DNA from: Stenocarpella maydis | Lineage: Eukaryota > Ascomycota > Sordariomycetes > Diaporthales > Diaporthaceae | DNA: 64,000 nt | Reading direction: 5' to 3' | Assembly (NCBI GenBank): GCA_002270565.1 | Contig: NQMI01000117.1 | Span: 15,817-79,816 of the forward strand | In this document: piece after piece, positions 24,061-36,113 of the stretch | How the letters are laid out: the number at the start of each line of letters is the position of its first letter | Position numbering within the stretch: position 1 is the first letter of the stretch | Notes under the pieces: model-generated | What the model saw: the letters and a program-made list of their open reading frames with translations, nothing else | What the model was told of the DNA's origin: nothing | The model's database searches: none | Program-made: the position numbers and the translations under genes

Positions 24061-25828
24061 TTATATTGATATTATATAACTAGTGTTAGTTTCTGGCTGT
24101 CTCTTAATCTACTAGTTATATTATATTATCTTAATCTTATTTTCTTATAACCAGTACCCGTTAGGGTGTAGGGTATAAATACTAATATCCGTTTAGGTGG
24201 CTTTTAGGCGTAACTGGCATTTGGGGTATTACTTAAATAAGGTGACTGGTATTAGTGTATTTTCCTAAGGGGTTGACTAGTTACTAGCCTTAGCCATTCC
24301 AATTATAACTAGTCTCTTATTAGTTATTTCCCTTGTTTCAGCTGTAAGGACCAGGGTTTGTTATATAGCTTTATTGTGATATTGGTTTGTGGTGATTCAT
24401 TGTATATAGGGTTCTTAAGCTGCATTTCTAACTCCTAGGGCTGTTTTATAGTAGTCCGCGCATGGTACTTTTCAAGTTTATTATAATAGTAGGTCAAACT
24501 TTGGGCTGGTTCTTATATGCTTTTACTAGAATTATAGCCTTTTCATTTGATAAGGTACTCTATTATTCCTTAGTATTATTCTCAATCTATAATATTTTTT
24601 ACTTTATATTCCTTAAAATATTTATTAAGGGCTGTAATCTATATTTTAAGTTTTATATTCCTGGGTGCTGGTTTTAAGAGTAAGATATCAAAAACTGGGT
24701 GTTATTTTATTCCTTTGGGTAGCGAAAGTTTATAGTTAGTATTTAAGAGTTTTCTTGAAATTTTAAAAGGGCTGATTTTCTCATAGTTAAGCTTATTATT
24801 AGGTTGCTTTATTTTGATATTTTAGAAAAGAAAATAGACCTTATCTCCCTCCTTAAGAATTAATCCCTTAATTCTTTTCTAGTTTGTATATTTTATTATT
24901 TATTCTTATATAAAGGAGAGTTCTACTTAGATATCCTTCTAGATTTATCTAATTTATATTGCTTTCTATTCTGCTAATTGTATTAGGGTATTATCTAGTA
25001 GTAATTCGTAATATACCTAAGGTTCATATTCATAGTGTATAAAGAAAGGTGACTGTTTAGTTATGCTAGTAGTTGCACTATTGTAGGCAAATTGTGCTAG
25101 TAGTAGCAATTTAACCCAATTATCCTATAATTAGTTAATATAGTATTAAAGATATTATTCTATAATCTAGTTGATTTATTCCGTTTATCCATCTGTTCAT
25201 AGATATATTATTATTAAGAGCTTATATTTTACTATAAGCTGCTTTATTAGTAACTTCCAAAAGTTTAATATAAAGAGCTTATCTTTATTTAAAATAATTT
25301 CATATAGCATTCTGTAGTTATTTATAATAATTTATTAGAATATATATGTAAGTTCTTCTGTAGTGCTAGCTTCCTTATATCATATGAAGTATATATATTT
25401 GCTCAGTCTATAAACTACTACTAGAATACTATTGTATAGTACTCCAGTTAAGGGTTCTTATAGGAGAGGTAGCTTAATGATAAAGTCTAGACTAATGGAT
25501 GACCATATAGCTGTAGGTATTAGTAGGGTTTTAATAATCCATATACTTTATATCCAGAGGCATTATTTTTATTATATGAGTTGCATTTACTAATGACATT
25601 TTAAACTTTTTTCTTAAGGTTGGGGATTTAATAATTCCGCTAAATCCTTTTGATTGTTATTATAATACCTTAATAGCTGTACGCTGGTGCTTTATATATT
25701 TTTGTAATTAATTTATCTTATTCCTTTAGATTAGTAGAGATTTTTCTAGTTTCAAAGTTAACTCTAATCATAGCATTAAGTTCGCAGTTAAGAATGAGGC
25801 TTCTATCTTCTTAGGTTTTAAATACTAT
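24061..25828 (-). pseudogene. Ty3/gypsy integrase relic
   Basis: Minus-strand reading shows the end of a retroviral-type integrase core: near 25165-25205 it reads Y-L-stop-TDG-stop-TE-stop-IN, corresponding to the conserved HPQTDGQTER(V/I)NQ with Gln and Arg codons turned into stops. Downstream on the minus strand it continues as degraded coding sequence. The frame is closed throughout. An open frame at 24462-24677 on the plus strand is incidental. The block ends at a 16-base gap (25829-25844). Confidence 0.55.
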
Positions 25829-25844
25829 NNNNNNNNNNNNNNNN

Positions 25845-26318
25845 AAGCAGTTGGAGGCAGGGCTTATAAAGCTAGCTATTTGTTAGCTTCTAAAGTGATG
25901 TTCTGCAGCTATAGCCTTACCAACCTCGCTAGCGGTAATGATTGCAATACCCGAGCCAGCAGCTAAGAAGCGCTATATGAGGGCTTGTGAGATGGTTAAC
26001 CAGCTGCTATAGGTAGATCTGACTGCGGAGGACCTTGTTGGTGATGAGAAGGATACCCAGGAGGAGATTTAGGTGCTCGGATCGGTTAAGGAACGCCCCA
26101 TTAGATGAGGAAAGAAGTAGCAAAATATTAGGGCAGAAGAAACTATAGGGGCAAGCTGAAGTGATGATAGTGGTATATGTGTAGTGACAGATATGTGTAG
26201 TTAATGACTGTGTATTATTGTTTTGTATGGCGAATGGGTGGTGCAAAAAAATGTTGGCGCATGGGGGGTATATGTTGCCCTGTACCCTCCGTTTTTTGCC
26301 CTGCAAATCTCCGATCTC
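25845..26318 (+). mobile_element. Truncated MULE copy (3' end and inverted repeat)
   Basis: Reverse-complement relative of 4082-4560. It keeps the transposase C-terminus (for example EKDTQEEI near 26040-26075) and the full terminal inverted repeat ending CTCCGATCTC at 26318. It has fewer C-to-T changes than the copy at 4 kb. The left part is lost at the assembly gap. The flank after 26318 starts TTTTTTAT. Confidence 0.75.
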
Positions 26319-27340
26319 TTTTTTATATCCGTACATATAGATAGACATGAGCCGGGCGGTGGTGCCGACAACGGGTCGCACTGGTGGTTGCAATCATTCG
26401 GAACGAGGGCATCTCGCCCGCAGGAGCAACCTAGCTGCCGGACGAGAAGGAACTCGTGCGCAAGATGCTCTCCTCCGAGGGCGGATGGCCATCCCGGCGA
26501 CCTGAAGCTGGTCGACGCCCTCGATGCCCCCGCCATCAGGGGCTTTCCCGTGAGGGCCGCGAGGGACACACCCGTGAACTCGAGACGCAAGGCCGAGTGG
26601 CGGATGCGCAAAGGAGGGGGGGGGGGGTGGTGCATGTGTACGCCGGCTGAGTCCGCCATTCGCCAACGTCCTCATCTATTTCCCAGCCAAGAAGATCGTT
26701 GTCGACGATGGGCGTGCCCCGGGGAAAATAGACATCCAACTCGACCCAGCCCGAGCGCCGTAGTATAGACCCAGCCCTAGATACAGGTCAGGCTCACGCA
26801 AGCGGCCACGACGACGCGGAGCCTCTGCAAAGCCCCCGGGTGCCTCCTCGCCCGGGACCGAGCCGGCCATACCTTATCCAAGTCTGAGCCCGACGGGGCA
26901 GGATGATGGGTCCGGCCAGAGGCCCCATCACCGCCGTAGAGGGACGCGCGGTGGAGCCGTGCGGGGAGGGGATGCCCGCGTGGGATCAGACACCCTGGCA
27001 AGCCTGGGCCGCGGGCGCCCTTTATCATCTTAGGCAAGACGGTCGGGATCTGGGAGCCCTGGGTCACCTCGCGAGCCATGGGCCTTGGTCAACCTCGGCT
27101 CTGCGGCGTCCGTGGGCGAGAGCGCAGGCACCAGCGGGAACAGGCCCCGTGGGACAGCCAGGTTCGTTTCACGGGGCGAAAGAGGGAGTGAGCGATATAA
27201 TTTCAGACATGATGTGGTAATTCATTCAACAACACGCTATGGGTTCTCCAAGTCTTTAGTCCCGGAATCTCCAGTTGGGTTATTAAATGTCTGGCGCTGT
27301 GCCCTCGCTATGCGCCCACAGCCCTGGTGTTAATCCTAGG
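26319..27340. other. GC-rich island without recognised gene
   Basis: About 1 kb of high-GC sequence between AT-rich relics. Many overlapping open frames occur on both strands because stops are rare at this composition; none shows a domain I recognise. A run of 12 G lies at 26616-26627. It may be the remnant of a gene (stretches such as LPDEKELVRKML on the plus strand at about 26435-26470 look protein-like) or of a GC-rich transposon. Confidence 0.35.
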
Positions 27341-28499
27341 GGGTGGGATGCAGCTGTAGCACAGTTAGCCCATCTAATAATGCCCATGTGGGGGAATTGT
27401 GTAGTTAAGTATGAAAGCTAATACAATATATTCAACATTAATTATATCAGGATGAGTTATAGTTATTGTTTAGTATAGGGATAGGTATATATGACTATAC
27501 TAATAATGCGGCTGGCGTGTAAATTAGGAACATGGGTGCTTTACGAGGGTCTGGGAGCCTTGGAAGCTAGGTTGCTCTTGGCGCGCTCGTAAACCTTGCT
27601 CATAAGGAGAGAAATATATCTACTCACCATTAGCGATATAATAGCAGCTGGTCCTTAGGAACACCAGCGTTCCTCAGTCAGTTAATTACTTCACTATTTA
27701 CAATCACGACCAGTCTAGCTTAATAATGATTTAATCCGCGCTAGCAAGACTATATGCTATTAGCACCGTGCGCGTAGCCCGTCTTGAAGGGGGATGGGTG
27801 CCCGGGACTGCCATTGGAAACGGACGGATGGATAAGTAGTCAGCTTCAGGTATATTGTCAACCGAGAGACAGCCTGAGACAGCCTGAGACAGCGGCAGGC
27901 GTACCTAGCTATATGTCCAGGAAGGTGGTGACACCGACATTTAAACAAACTCGAGTTAATATTGAAACAGTATCCCTTAACAGTAATAATATCATTAGTA
28001 GGGGGTGCGCTAAAAGTGGGGCTGGGCATATTACTTTCAGCTGGCCGAGTCCCTAAAGGACCCTTTTATTATTGGCTTATTGCTGTTGTGTGTACCGGAG
28101 GTTGGTGCTGAATTATTTAGGGATTTTTGAATAACTAATGAAGCTGGGTCTAAGATGCCCTGAGCCAGGGTATTTCTCTCAATAGCTCTCAGCATGGCAA
28201 GGCACCCCGATGCCTCTGCCCCCCCCCCCCCGCGAGCTGCGCTCCACGAAGCTGGCGATACTGACAGCTAAAAGCATCCTCACTGCCTGGCAGGCACTAT
28301 TCGCGGGGACGTAGGTCTAACGAAAAGAAAATAATGCGTGCGTGCATCTGACGCCTGACTAAAAATCGTAGGTACATGTCTAAGAGGTCCCCCCCCCCCC
28401 CCTGCCCCAAAGCTCGCCGTCCATTACACACACCACACACCACACACACCACCATCTCACGTGTGTCTCACCCCCCCCCCCGGGGCCAGGGCTCCCCCA
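27341..28499. other. Intergenic with homopolymer C runs and CA repeat
   Basis: No gene was recognised. It contains a GAGACAGCCT-type tandem near 27867-27892, an isolated end similar to the right terminus of the 46.4-kb TIR element (28003-28031), C runs at 28219-28231, 28389-28402 and 28471-28481, and a CA-rich microsatellite around 28425-28452. Confidence 0.4.
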
Positions 28500-30709
28500 T
28501 CATCTATATCCCCCCATGCCCGCCCTGCTCCCCCGCCGCGGCGGCGCATCGCTCCATATGGTCGTCATCGACACGCCGCCGCCGCCGGCGCCGGCCCCGT
28601 CGTCGTCGTCGTCGAGGATGGCGTCGTGGTGTCCCGCGGCGCTGAACCGCGAGATGGGCGCCCTGCTGCTGGTGCTGTCGCGCGACGCGTCCCGCGAGAA
28701 GGCCTCGCCCCCGCCGCGGCTCCCGCTGCGGCCGCGGCCCGGGCTCGTGGCTGTCGTCGCCTGCACGTAGAGGGGCCCCTGCTGCGTGCCGTGGTCGACG
28801 GAGCGGCTCGTGGGGCGGGAGAAGCTGGGGGCGCGTGTGTGCGCCCGACGCCCCGGGGCAGGCTCGCGACGCGGGTGTGGGCGCCGCCGCCGCTGCCGCG
28901 GCCCCGCCGACTCGCTGACCCATCCGATCTGGCTGCGGCGGTGGAAGCGCGAGGCGGCCCAGCTCGGCGAGGGGCGTCGTCGTCGGGATGGCGGACAGCA
29001 CGAGGGCCGGGCGCGCGAGCACCGAGAGCCCGAGTCCTGGTGCTTGAGGGAGTGGGCGGCCGACGAGCCGACGTAGGTGCTGGGCGTGCCCGGGGTGCCC
29101 GGGGTGCGCGGCGGCGGCGGGGGGAACGCCGTGGTGGACGCGCGGAGGGTGGTTGAGGCGCGGAAGTTGGACGTCGAGAGGCGCAGCTGCGCGGGGTTCC
29201 TGCACGTGAACATGTCGTCGTCGCGGCCGCGGCCGAGCCGCCGGCGGAGGAACCGGGGCACAAAGGTCTTGTACATCTTCTTCTGGAACGTCTTGGTGGT
29301 GCCGAAGACTATGAAGGAGAGGAGGCTGGGCGACACGCCCGACAGGTAGCCCCTGACGGTGGAGAGGGCTCGCGTGTGTGATAGGTCGGGCGCCGGGTCG
29401 TATGCGCTCTCCACGACGTGGCCCCTTGCCGAGAGCTTGGAGCCGACGGTTGTGTACTCGAAGACGCTGGGGTGCGGTCAGTATGTATGCCCGGGCAGAC
29501 CTCGCGCGAGGAGGGGCAGCCGGGAGAACAGGCTGGTGGTAGGAGAAGAGAGGAACCCACCCCAGCATGACCAGTGCTATCGAGAGACGGATCACCAGCC
29601 AGTTATCGAACGAGCCGTTTGCCGGCCTGTTCCTGTTCGAGTTGGCCCGGCTGCGGAAGCTCCTCATCCCGGACGTGCCGGTTGACGACGCCCCCTTCCC
29701 GTACCGGACCCCGTCCCATGTCTTGAGCTGCCGCCGTGTCTGCATGTACTTGGCGAGGATCATGAGCAGGAAGATGCATGCCCCCACGACACTGATCAGG
29801 ACTGTGTGCGCGAGGGAGAGGATAATGGTCAGCGGTCCAATGCTTCATCAACCAGGCGCTGCGCAGGCACGTACATTGTGCGTTTGCTATGACCATGTAG
29901 ACGGTAAAGCTCGCATGGGCGAAATCAAGCTGGAGCAGTATGATGGTTATCGTGGTCAGGACGATCGGGACGCTCCGCCCGGTGATAGACATTACTCGCA
30001 GGGCATTGGGGTTCTTTGCCCACCAGCCGTAGACGGTTGCTGTTAAGGAAAACGAACTGGCGCGCCCGGGTCAGTGCGAGCTCAGGATCCCAGGGGGGCG
30101 GGGGGTTGTGATTTACAAGAAGAAGACCAGAGTTGATTCCACCGTGAACGAGAACAGGCCTGCCGGCAGCGGAATGTCAGCTGACAATGTGTCCATCGGC
30201 CCCGGAGCTGCTGGCGACCAGGGAACCCTCATTTCTCACAATGGCAGATGGCACGCAGAGAAGTGAGAGTCCACGAGCAGGAGCAGGAACAAACCGAAAA
30301 AGTACGCACGGATGTATGCGAGGCCCAGCTTGACGCCAAAGATTCCCTTCTGGTATTGCACCTCTGCGTCGTGAGAGTGCTCCTTGCCGTAGTAGTACTG
30401 CTCGATCATGAGCTCCCTCCACAAGATGTAGTCATAGAGCTGCTGGATAATGCTCGAAGCCGTGGTGATGAGGGTGAAGTATGCTATGAAAGCAATGTCT
30501 GATGCCATGTCAGTTGGTTGGCGCCAGGGCGCACTCTCCCGGGCTCACTCCCATGCGGTAGACCTCGGCGTCGACATACAAGTCTTTCTCTCATTGTGCG
30601 TCCAGACGAGCCAGACCAGGATGGCGTTGGCGATCAGGCAGATGAACGAGTAGATGAGGCATCCGATAGCATCGCCCAGGACGCTGTCGGGAAGCTGAAA
30701 GGCCCCCAT
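28500..30709 (-). CDS. Seven-transmembrane fungal membrane protein
   Basis: Six exons on the minus strand give a continuous 583-aa frame: 30709-30580, 30498-30310, 30159-30117, 30056-29875, 29801-29561, 29466-28500. Donors are GTATGT, GTGCGT, GTAAAT, GTACGT and GTGGGT, and all phases agree. Seven hydrophobic segments can be read: CLIYSFICLIANAILVWLVW, then one starting IAFIAYFTLIT, one at VESTLVFFFSFSL, one at VPIVLTTITIILLQL, one at FLISVVGACIFLLMIL, one at NWLVIRLSIALVML, and one at SPSLLSFIVFGTTKTF. After the last helix comes a basic stretch (KKMYKTFVPRFLRRRLGRGR) and a long low-complexity tail rich in Pro, Ser, Arg and Asp. The layout resembles a fungal family of uncharacterised 7TM proteins and is reminiscent of GPCRs, but no ligand or function is known to me. 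It is divergent from the P450 at 32888. Confidence 0.8.
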
Positions 30710-32887
30710 TCCACGGTATTATCATCCGGTGGCGGCCGTACCATAATGTTCCGGAGGACCCAGGGCCCCGCGAGTATAAAGGGAGCAGGAGGGGATTTAG
30801 AACTGGGAAGGAATGACGAGGTTTGGAGGCGGGAGTCGAAAGATGATGGGACGTTGGCAGCGCTGAGAGACATGAATGATGAACCTCTCCATCGGAAGTG
30901 GGCCGTGGGAGCAACTTTGAAGCAAACAGGCTCAGTCCCGTCGCGGGCGCGGAGGCGGGCGCCCACGCCCTTGGCCGGGTGAGAGAACCGGGGTAGCAAG
31001 GCGGTGGTTGCCCATTTCGGAGCAGTTCCTGCATTTCGCAGAGGGCGGATATCATGACTCGGTAGGGGGGGGGAGGGGGGGACGAGGAGAGTGGGCCCCA
31101 CACGTGGGTTGGTGATCACGGTGGTGAGCAGTGAACACAACGGTTTCGGCCGGGGGCTGAGGGACGTGATGCGCGCCGGGTGTGCCGAGGGACTCGACAC
31201 GAATCAGAAAGGCGGAAGACCGCCGCATGGAGAAGGACTCCAAGCTGTCTAGCCTTGTTCCGAGCTCCTGGTGCCCATGCCTGCCGTACTGCTGCAGGGC
31301 TCCAGCCTTGCCCTGAGTCCATCCCATGTGTGGTGGCTGCAGGCGGGAATATGTCTGAAACACAGGTGCCAGCGTCGTGGATGTCACCCACGATGTAAAT
31401 AGCAACACGTGGTGCTATGCCAACACAGATGGGATCTCAGATTAATGGCCGAAAACGCCCAGCCAGGCGGGCATCGTCCCCCCCTGGCCAAGACGTCAAG
31501 TGCACCCATCTTCTCGAGGCTGGAAGTGGCTTTGATCGCAACATTGACTTGGGCGATGGTCGTATCATAGTTGCAGGCCATATCTGGATATGTGAGTGCG
31601 GCCAAGGAGCCAGATAGAGAAGCCAGACATTCAATATTGATTTTAAGCGATGTGTGGGTCAGGTCCTGTAAGCGAGGTGCTTAGGTTGTATCTACCGCGG
31701 TAATGGTGCACGGTGCTCCCAGAGGGGAGGATGTTCGGATGTTCGGGGAATCCTTACATTCGACATGTGTTAGAAAGATAACACAGATCATGCCATGACC
31801 GCTCATCCACGGATCGGGAATGGATCACGAACCGGGATATTGCCATCGCTTCCCCTTTGCCGTCACATGTCATATTGTTTGCCGTATTTATTAATGATAG
31901 TAGACTATCAGTTGGGTGTAAGTAATTGATATTAGTACTGCGCCGAGTGGATGAGGCACGAAATTCAAAACTCGCATCACCATTGTCAGAGGGGGGCGGC
32001 TAATTCCCGGAGAAGCTGCCAAACATATCCATCTCTAGGCTGCATCTCCAATTGGCGATTGAGTTCAAAGAGGGCCCTGGATGAGGACAAAGTTCAGCTA
32101 AGGACCCCTCCCCCCATCCGCTTCTAAAGTTGGAAGCTAGGCTCGCGAACCCACGATGATTTGCGTCGGCAAGACTAATTTTCATCCGAAGGCCCCCATG
32201 AGTAAGCAGCATCTGCACGCCACTGCATCTCAACCTTTAGCCAAACCTCACCTCTTGAACTCTCAACTTTTACCACGAAGATATCGACGCCTCCACTCTC
32301 CGCGGTCTCCACGCCCGCCTCAGCATTAGTAACTCCCACTATCTTATTTATTCATCTGACCCGGGTGCACAGACACAGTCGAGACGCCATTTAAACAACA
32401 CGGAGTTCCTTGATGCCACGGGATCGTTACCCGGGCGGGGGCGGCACCAATTCCAGGAGATAGTGAAGTGTGTGGCCTTCAGATTTCGAAAGGGGGCCCC
32501 ATTTTCGGTGAGACATGGGGGAGGTCGACGGAACATCTGAACAGATCCGATCGGGAGGGGCTATTGTCCGATATCCACCACCATTCCTGCTTGGGCTGCT
32601 GCTGGCCTCGGTCGACAAGTTCACATCACACTAGCGTAGTGTAGGATTTTTTTTTCGTGGTTGACCATCGACCACCGCGGTACCCACCGTGATCTGCTTG
32701 ATCATATCAATCCGAGTGCGAAGCTCCACCCGCGATCAGATCTCCGACCTCCGCCTCCTTCCCTGCCCCTCACCACGGCAAACCCATTTGTTTGATAGCG
32801 AACAGGTACAAGTGGACTTGCCTGACCCTCGGGCACCTGGGCGACAAGGGGCGGCCGGTGCGACGGATTGACCCAAGGTCATCGCCA
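30710..32887. promoter_or_regulatory. Divergent intergenic region, 7TM gene / P450
   Basis: About 2.2 kb between two divergently transcribed genes, presumably holding both promoters. It is GC-rich with purine and pyrimidine tracts (for example the G-rich 31065-31085). Many open frames on both strands are composition artefacts; none shows a domain. No specific operator was identified. Confidence 0.4.
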
Positions 32888-34818
32888 ATGTCCACGACGC
32901 CAGCGCCACCAACACCACCCGAGGTCGCTCGCCTCCTCCTCGGCTGGGCCTCGTGCGCCGCAGGCCTGGCCGCTCGCGTCTCCCTGGCCAGCCTCGCCCT
33001 TGGCGCTGCTTTCCTCCTGGCCGCTGCGGCCTACCGCCTCCTCCTGCACCCCCTGTCGCGCGTCCCAGGCCCCCGGGTCGCCGCCGCCACCAGCTGCTGG
33101 CTGGCCTGCCATGTGCGCAACGGCCGCATGCTGCAGCTCGGCAAGGTGCTGCACGCCAGGTATGGCCCGGCAGTCCGGGTCGGCCCCAACGAGGTCTGGT
33201 TCAACACCAGGGATGCCTTCGCGCTGATCTACAGTAAGCCTGCCTGCGCCTGCTCATGGAACCCACCTCTCTCGCATGCACACCCTGCCTGTCCCAGTCT
33301 TCATGGTCTCGCTTGGACATCACGTGCTGAGAAATATCAACCAGGCCCAACCAATGGCTACGAAAAGTCATCATTCTACTGTACGTGATGCCGGATTCAG
33401 GGCTGCTGCTCACATGAGGTCTCTAACACCACCCCTGCCGCAGTGGCCACGGAGCTTCTCAGGCCCAGGCTCGACGCGCGCCTCCGCTTCCAGTCGCCCG
33501 ACACGCTGGACCTCCTGGCCGAGCGCGACATGAAGCGCTACCGCCTCCAGAGGCGCCTAATCGGGCCTATCTACCACACCAACAATGTCAGGCGCTACGA
33601 GGCCGCGGTCGACGGCGTCCTGCTGAGGGCCATCGACCAGCTTCGGGCGCTGGGCGGGGCCGAGGTGGACCTCAAGGAGTGGATGCACATCATCACGGTC
33701 GAGTGCCTCGGCGCCGTCAGCCTGTCCTGGTCGCCCGGGTACCTAGCCGACAGGTCGGACGGGGCCTCGGGCAGGCACGCCTACATGGGCTGGAGGAGGA
33801 AGAGCGTGTTCGGTCTCTTTCCTCTCGCTGTCATGATCCAGCAGCTATCCAAGCATTTTGGCAGGGCCTTCTCCGTCCTCTGGGGCCTCACCTACCAAAC
33901 CCCCAAGAAGGGGTTCAAGCCCTTCTTCCCTGTGAGTTAGGTGGCTGGCCCTTCGCTTGGCCAGATTCGAGATTTGGTGGATGTCTTGGCCCCTGCTGAC
34001 GCCACAGGGAAAAGGCCGTGCAGAAGAAGATTAACTCGAGGGTCCGGGCGGTGCTTCGCGGCAAGTTCCGCGGGGGCGGCGACAGCAACCGCCGAGACAT
34101 CACAGCCGACCTGATCCAGCTGCACCAGGACCGCCCCGACGAGTTCAAGCTGCAGTACCTCCGGCGCATGGCCATCACCAACTTCGGCGCCGGCCACGAG
34201 ACCACCACCTCCACGCTGGTTTCCACGTTTGCCATGCTGGGGGCGCACCGCGAGGTCCAGGAGCGCGTGGCCCGCGAGGTGGTGGGGCGTCTCTCTGGGG
34301 TGCCGCGCTCGGGCCCTCTGCTCGCCCACGATGACGCGGTGCGGCTCCAGCTCACGCAAGCGAGCGTCAGGGAGGCCCAGCGGCTCCACCCCGTAATAGG
34401 CATGGCGCTGCCGCGGAGGGTGCCGGCTGGGGGGATGAGCGTCCACGGGCTGGTGATACCTGCCGGCACGACTGTTGGCTGCAACCCGGTGTCCTTGCAC
34501 CGCAACCGGGACATATTTGGCGACGATGCGGATATCTTCAGGCCGGAGCGGTGGCTCGGCGGTGGGGACGAGAGGAACGGGGCCATGGAGCGGTATAACC
34601 TCATCTGGGGCGGGGGCGCGCGCACGTGCCCTGGCAGACACCTGGCCGAGATGCTGGTCTCAAAGATCGTGCCTGCGCTGGTTGCGAATTTTGAGGTCGA
34701 GGTCACCCTGCCGCCTGAGGAGGGGATTCCGTATTACTTCATGGCCATGCTTACTGGTGTAAAGGCCCGCTTCCTACCCAGGAAGGTAGCATCAGAGGAA
34801 GAGGAGGCGATTGGGTGA
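32888..34818 (+). CDS. Cytochrome P450 monooxygenase, one junction out of frame
   Basis: Exons 32888-33233, 33345-33380, 33444-33931 and 34008-34818 encode about 559 residues. An N-terminal anchor (LALGAAFLLAAAAYRLLLHP) is followed by RVPGPR, YEKSSFY, and the C-terminal catalytic half. That half has I-helix FGAGHETTTS, K-helix EAQR, FRPERW, and the haem loop WGGGARTCPGRHLAE with the thiolate Cys. It ends 15 residues after RFLPRK. The class uses an NADPH reductase in the ER to hydroxylate lipophilic substrates. The first two introns keep frame. The third (GTGAGT at 33932, CACAG ending 34007) leaves the downstream exon one base out of frame, and no alternative GT/AG pair nearby repairs it. This may be a one-base indel in the genome, an assembly error, or an unusual splice. 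Substrate unknown; a role with the diterpene synthase 13 kb away is possible but unsupported. Confidence 0.75.
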
Positions 34819-36113
34819 GCCTAGGCATGCCGATTACAGCTTTCTCTGACGGACCGCTGAACTGCAGGAATTGCTGGAGCCAGCTTCGAATGCGGCCTTG
34901 TTCACCAGCGCAGTCCTCGGGCCACCGCCCGTGCCAGCAGCATAACATGGGCAGACGGTAGCTCGTGCCCTCCCAAGGTCTGGATTGGCTGAATCAGACC
35001 TGGGGCACGATTTTGCGTTCCGGCGAGAAGGTCTCGCATGGCGGGATCCATCCATCGGCCTGTGACTGCCACATGGCTGAGGAGTGCGACACAGGCGAAG
35101 AATGCTGCCGATGCAGGATATGCCTCATTCCCCAGGTCGCACGGAATTGGTCAGGCCGTCTGCTTTGTGGCACCGTGGTCAATTGACGCAACATGGGCTG
35201 CAGAACGTACACACGTTGTTATGGCCGTGCCTCTCGCCCTCACAGTTGCTATGCCTTGTGATCAATCTCGCGCATTTATATATCGTATTTCCACGCATCG
35301 GCTCGCGATCCGGATCAACACGATGAGCCAGCCTGTCGGGCACATTGTCGATCTGCTAGTTGACCAGGCGATCGGGACAAAGCCTGGTCCTGGCCGATAC
35401 CTCGGCCTACAAATGTTTCATGTATGACTCGGGACCGAGTTTGACTCGGGATTGGATCGAGCTATGCTCGGGGGTGTTGGGGCTTGCTGGAATGCAGCAT
35501 CGATCTGCAGTGGCCATCCGGGTGCTCACTCAGTCTGGCTGTCTGGTTGTCTGAGATGCAGATGCAGAATCAGAATCAGATGCAGGATCAGAATCAGATG
35601 CAGAATCAGAATCAGATGCAGAATCAGAATCAGGTGCAGAATCAGAATCAGATGCAGAATCAGAATCAGATGCAGAATCAGAATTAGATAGAGACCCAGA
35701 CAACAGCCACGTGTGGACAGGGTTTGGTGCAACGTGGGAATGAGGTGTTGGATACGGGTAGAGGTAGATGTAGCAAATATGTCGTGGGAGTGAGTAGTGG
35801 TGGTGTCGTGGTCTTGACTGCTCTATCCGGGCGGTGCCTTTTCCCCATTAAACGGCAGGGCTTATCTTATCGTGACATCACCTTGGAAGCTGGGCTCTGC
35901 CGAACTGCGAATCCATTATTCTCTCCTCCTGCTTGCCTGACCTCCCCTCCCAAGCCATCAATATCGACAAAGATGTGACCAGACTGCTGGATAGTGCAGT
36001 CCAAGCAGTCGTTGCTGTTACTTACCAGTTACCATTCTCAGGGGACGGAACCCAGTGGAGGTTTCAATCCAACCCCCTAAGACCAAGACACCGCTGATCA
36101 CGCGTCGCCCAAA
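34819..36113. other. Intergenic between P450 and ATG17
   Basis: No convincing gene. It contains the 18-bp minisatellite described separately and the promoter of ATG17. Open frames overlapping the minisatellite (Q/N-rich on one strand, Leu/Ile/His on the other) simply translate the repeat. Confidence 0.45.
35561..35686 (+). repeat. 18-bp minisatellite, seven copies
   Basis: Seven head-to-tail copies of GATGCAGAATCAGAATCA (35561, 35579, 35597, 35615, 35633, 35651, 35669). Copies differ by single G/A changes (GGATCA in the second, GGTGCA near 35632) and the last ends in TTAG. It has no frame-conserving flank, so it is most likely non-coding. Confidence 0.9.

Noticed and set aside
24462..24677. 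71-codon Phe/Ile-rich frame that could be a small membrane protein
   Set aside because: AT-rich RIP product within a gypsy pol relic on the other strand.
28461..29360. Long Arg/Pro/Ala-rich open frames on both strands
   Set aside because: Shadows of the last exon of the 7TM gene caused by high GC content.
35561..35686. CRISPR-like array
   Set aside because: The repeats are contiguous with no unique spacers; this is a minisatellite in a eukaryotic genome.
35452..35732. Q/N-rich or Leu/Ile/His-rich open frames that could suggest a prion-like protein
   Set aside because: They are only translations of the 18-bp minisatellite, open in several frames because the unit length is a multiple of three.
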